Shown: piece after piece, positions 4,828 to 6,130 of the stretch
Position numbering within the stretch: position 1 is the stretch's first letter
Layout: every line of letters starts with the position of its first letter
DNA from: UBA1413 sp964472165
Lineage (GTDB): Bacteria > Bacteroidota > Bacteroidia > Bacteroidales > Prolixibacteraceae
Assembly: GCA_964472165.1 (NCBI GenBank)
Contig: CAYYJE010000147.1
Coordinates: 1 to 6,130 of the forward strand
DNA length: 6,130 bases
Reading direction: 5' to 3'
Translations under genes and position numbers: made by a program
Notes under the pieces: model-generated
Databases searched by the model: none
What the model was told of the DNA's origin: nothing
The model's input: only the letters and a program-made list of their open reading frames with translations

Positions 4828-6016
4828 TTATTGCACCCGGTAGTAGTGCATGGTGCCGCGGTCAGCCTTCACCCCGTTAACGGTGTAATACCCCGTTATA
4901 CTTTTGTTATCGTCTGAAACGGTCAGGTAGTAAACATACCCCTGGTCTATGCTGCGGCCCTCTTTACTGGAAGGGAACACTTTGAATTCCATCAGCCGGC
5001 CTTTCAGTTTTCCTTCTCCCCTGTATGATTCCCATACGCCGGCGGCATCATCGGGCCACGACATGATTACCATGAATTCATCGCCGTTCTGCCAGAAATT
5101 CAGTCTGCCCCTTTTATCGGTGCTGCCATACCAGCTTCCGGCGATATCTATCGGAATCGCCCCTGAAGTAGAAGACCCGGGTGATACAGTGGATATTTTT
5201 TCACCGTTCCCGACGAAGACGAAGCTTCCGCCGAAACTGCCGTATGATTTGCTGGTGACCCCGTTTCGGGTAGATCCCTTATAAGAGGGAGCTGCGGGGC
5301 GGATTTCAATGGTCACGGTTCCCCCGCTCTGTGGAGTGATCAGTCCGGCATGCAGGGCAGCCGTGGCAATGGAACTGTCATCGGTATACAGGTCGGTCCC
5401 CCAAAGCCTGGTAGTGGGGGTCCCTGCGGGAAAGGTTAGGGAGAAACGCTGTCCATTTTTGCCGCGGAACTGGCTGGCTTGTGTATTCCAGTCTCCCCGG
5501 GTGGTAGCGGAAGGGATAACCGCTGCCGGAGGAGTCGGGGGGGCCGCAGAAGTTTCTCCAACTCCCTGGCCGACGAAGATAAAGCTTCCGCCGAAACTGC
5601 CGTATGATTTGCTGGTGACCCCGTTTCGGGTAGATCNNNNNNNNNNNNNNNNNNNNNNNNNNNNNNNNNNNNNNNNNNNNNNNNNNNNNNNNNNNNNNNN
5701 NNNNNNNNNNNNNNNNNNNNNNNNNNNNNNNNNNNNTGTCATCGGTATACAGGTCGGTCCCCCAAAGCCTGGTAGTGGGGGTCCCTGCGGGGAATGTAAA
5801 GGTGTAACGCTGTCCGTTTTTACCACGGAACGACCCGGCCTGGGTGTTCCAGGTGCCCTGCTCAGCCACAGTGGGAGAAATAGTAACAGCGGCAGCCTCC
5901 TTAGAAAAGTTGGCTTCGGTACCTTCTTCACTAACGGAAGCCAGTGAGTGGCCGGGTTCCCAAAGCTGCAGAACAAGGGCCATTCCTAGCACAAACAATG
6001 ATTTCAATGGGTTCAT
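4828..6016 (-). CDS. Secreted protein with two tandem LCCL domains; gap inside gene
   Basis: The ATG at 6016 opens a Sec signal peptide (MNPLKSLFVLGMALVLQLW, likely cut after SLA near residue 26). Domain 1 (about residues 50-149) and domain 2 (about 170-269) are LCCL-like, with WNTQA, F-R-G-K-N-G-Q-R, LWGTDLYTDD, SSIATAALHAGLI, and STRNGVTSKSYGSFGGSF. The Cys of eukaryotic LCCL (SSIC) is Ala here, so no disulfides form. A Pro/Ala-rich linker joins them. A C-terminal domain (about 290-395; AGSWYGS..., many aromatic beta strands) is not recognised and may be a small lipocalin-like barrel. LCCL domains are thought to bind lipids or glycans; the role here is unknown. The frame appears to shift at the 100-N gap, but a 99-bp gap joins both parts into 395 residues with a 120-residue period. 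It is therefore treated as one intact gene, not a pseudogene. Export to periplasm or surface is expected. Confidence 0.85.
5209..5490 (-). repeat. LCCL repeat copy 2 (complete)
   Basis: It encodes residues 176-269 (predicted numbering), from WNTQA to FVFVG, and is the only complete copy. 5222-5276 and 5376-5430 are identical to the two flanks of the gap in copy 1, at offsets of 360 and 361 bases respectively. Confidence 0.85.
5569..5851 (-). repeat. LCCL repeat copy 1 (interrupted by gap)
   Basis: It encodes residues 56-149 with the centre missing. Outside the identical 55-bp flanks it diverges: around 5792-5812 several bases differ (YTFTF here, FSLTF in copy 2), so the two copies are real and not one sequence assembled twice. 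Confidence 0.85.
5637..5736. other. Assembly gap, 100 Ns
   Basis: Exactly 100 Ns, the conventional placeholder for a gap of unknown length. It falls inside the first LCCL repeat. By comparison with 5277-5375 of the second copy, the minimal missing sequence is 99 bp. Confidence 0.97.
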
Positions 6017-6060
6017 GTCTTTTAATATTATGTTGTTCCTTATTTGACAATATGATTTTT

Positions 6061-6068
6061 TAAAGATA
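6061..6068 (-). promoter_or_regulatory. Weak -7 candidate for the LCCL gene (TATCTTTA)
   Basis: On the minus strand TATCTTTA matches TAnnTTTG at all but the last base, 44 bases before the ATG at 6016, in AT-rich sequence. No -33 TTG lies at the right distance. This is a guess based on position and composition. Confidence 0.25.
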
Positions 6069-6130
6069 AATTGTTTTAACGATATAGCGTTTTATTCAAG
6101 GTTTCCCCAAAATTAAGCTTATTAAAGCTG

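Noticed and set aside
5309..5947. Plus-strand open frame across the N gap
   Set aside because: It depends on untranslated Ns staying open and is antisense to the LCCL repeats; no domain or signal is visible.

Overview
The window looks like a piece of a Bacteroidota (probably Bacteroidales-type) draft or metagenome-assembled genome. The evidence is promoter elements of the TAnnTTTG type, starts without Shine-Dalgarno sequences, tRNAs without an encoded CCA, a DUF4199 family gene, and a 100-N scaffold gap. I ran no searches; family calls rest on recognised motifs.

Layout from left to right. (1) Positions 1-147, minus strand: the N-terminus of an ABC exporter, cut by the window edge. (2) 313-1248, plus strand: a complete FMN-dependent nitronate monooxygenase/FabK-like enzyme, probably transcribed alone. 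(3) 1315-1431: a convergent intergenic spacer built from two different short tandem arrays, eight 9-bp units followed by four 7-bp units. The second array supplies the last codons and stop of the next gene. (4) 3851 down to 1418, minus strand: a compact three-gene unit, DUF4199 membrane protein, then a DPM1/ArnC-like family 2 glycosyltransferase with a C-terminal membrane anchor, then an unrecognised five-helix membrane protein. All three products are membrane-associated, which suggests a job in envelope polysaccharide or lipid-linked sugar metabolism. (5) 4032-4423, plus strand: an RNA block holding the small bacterial SRP RNA with a very good promoter, tRNA-Thr(TGT) and tRNA-Tyr(GTA). It is followed by about 200 bp with three terminator-like hairpins and a second partial copy of the tRNA-Tyr 3' end. 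(6) 4828-6016, minus strand: one secreted protein with two tandem LCCL domains and a C-terminal beta-rich domain. It appears broken only because a 100-N gap lies inside the first LCCL repeat.

The most informative observation concerns that gap. Exactly 55 bp on each side of the Ns are identical to the second repeat copy, and the implied gap of 99 bp (not 100) restores a single reading frame with an exact 360-bp (120-codon) period. The apparent frameshift is therefore an assembly artefact. The hidden bases can be predicted, and the true number of LCCL repeats may be higher than two. I found no convincing new defence or mobile system; the remaining points of interest are the tandem arrays and the duplicated tRNA end.
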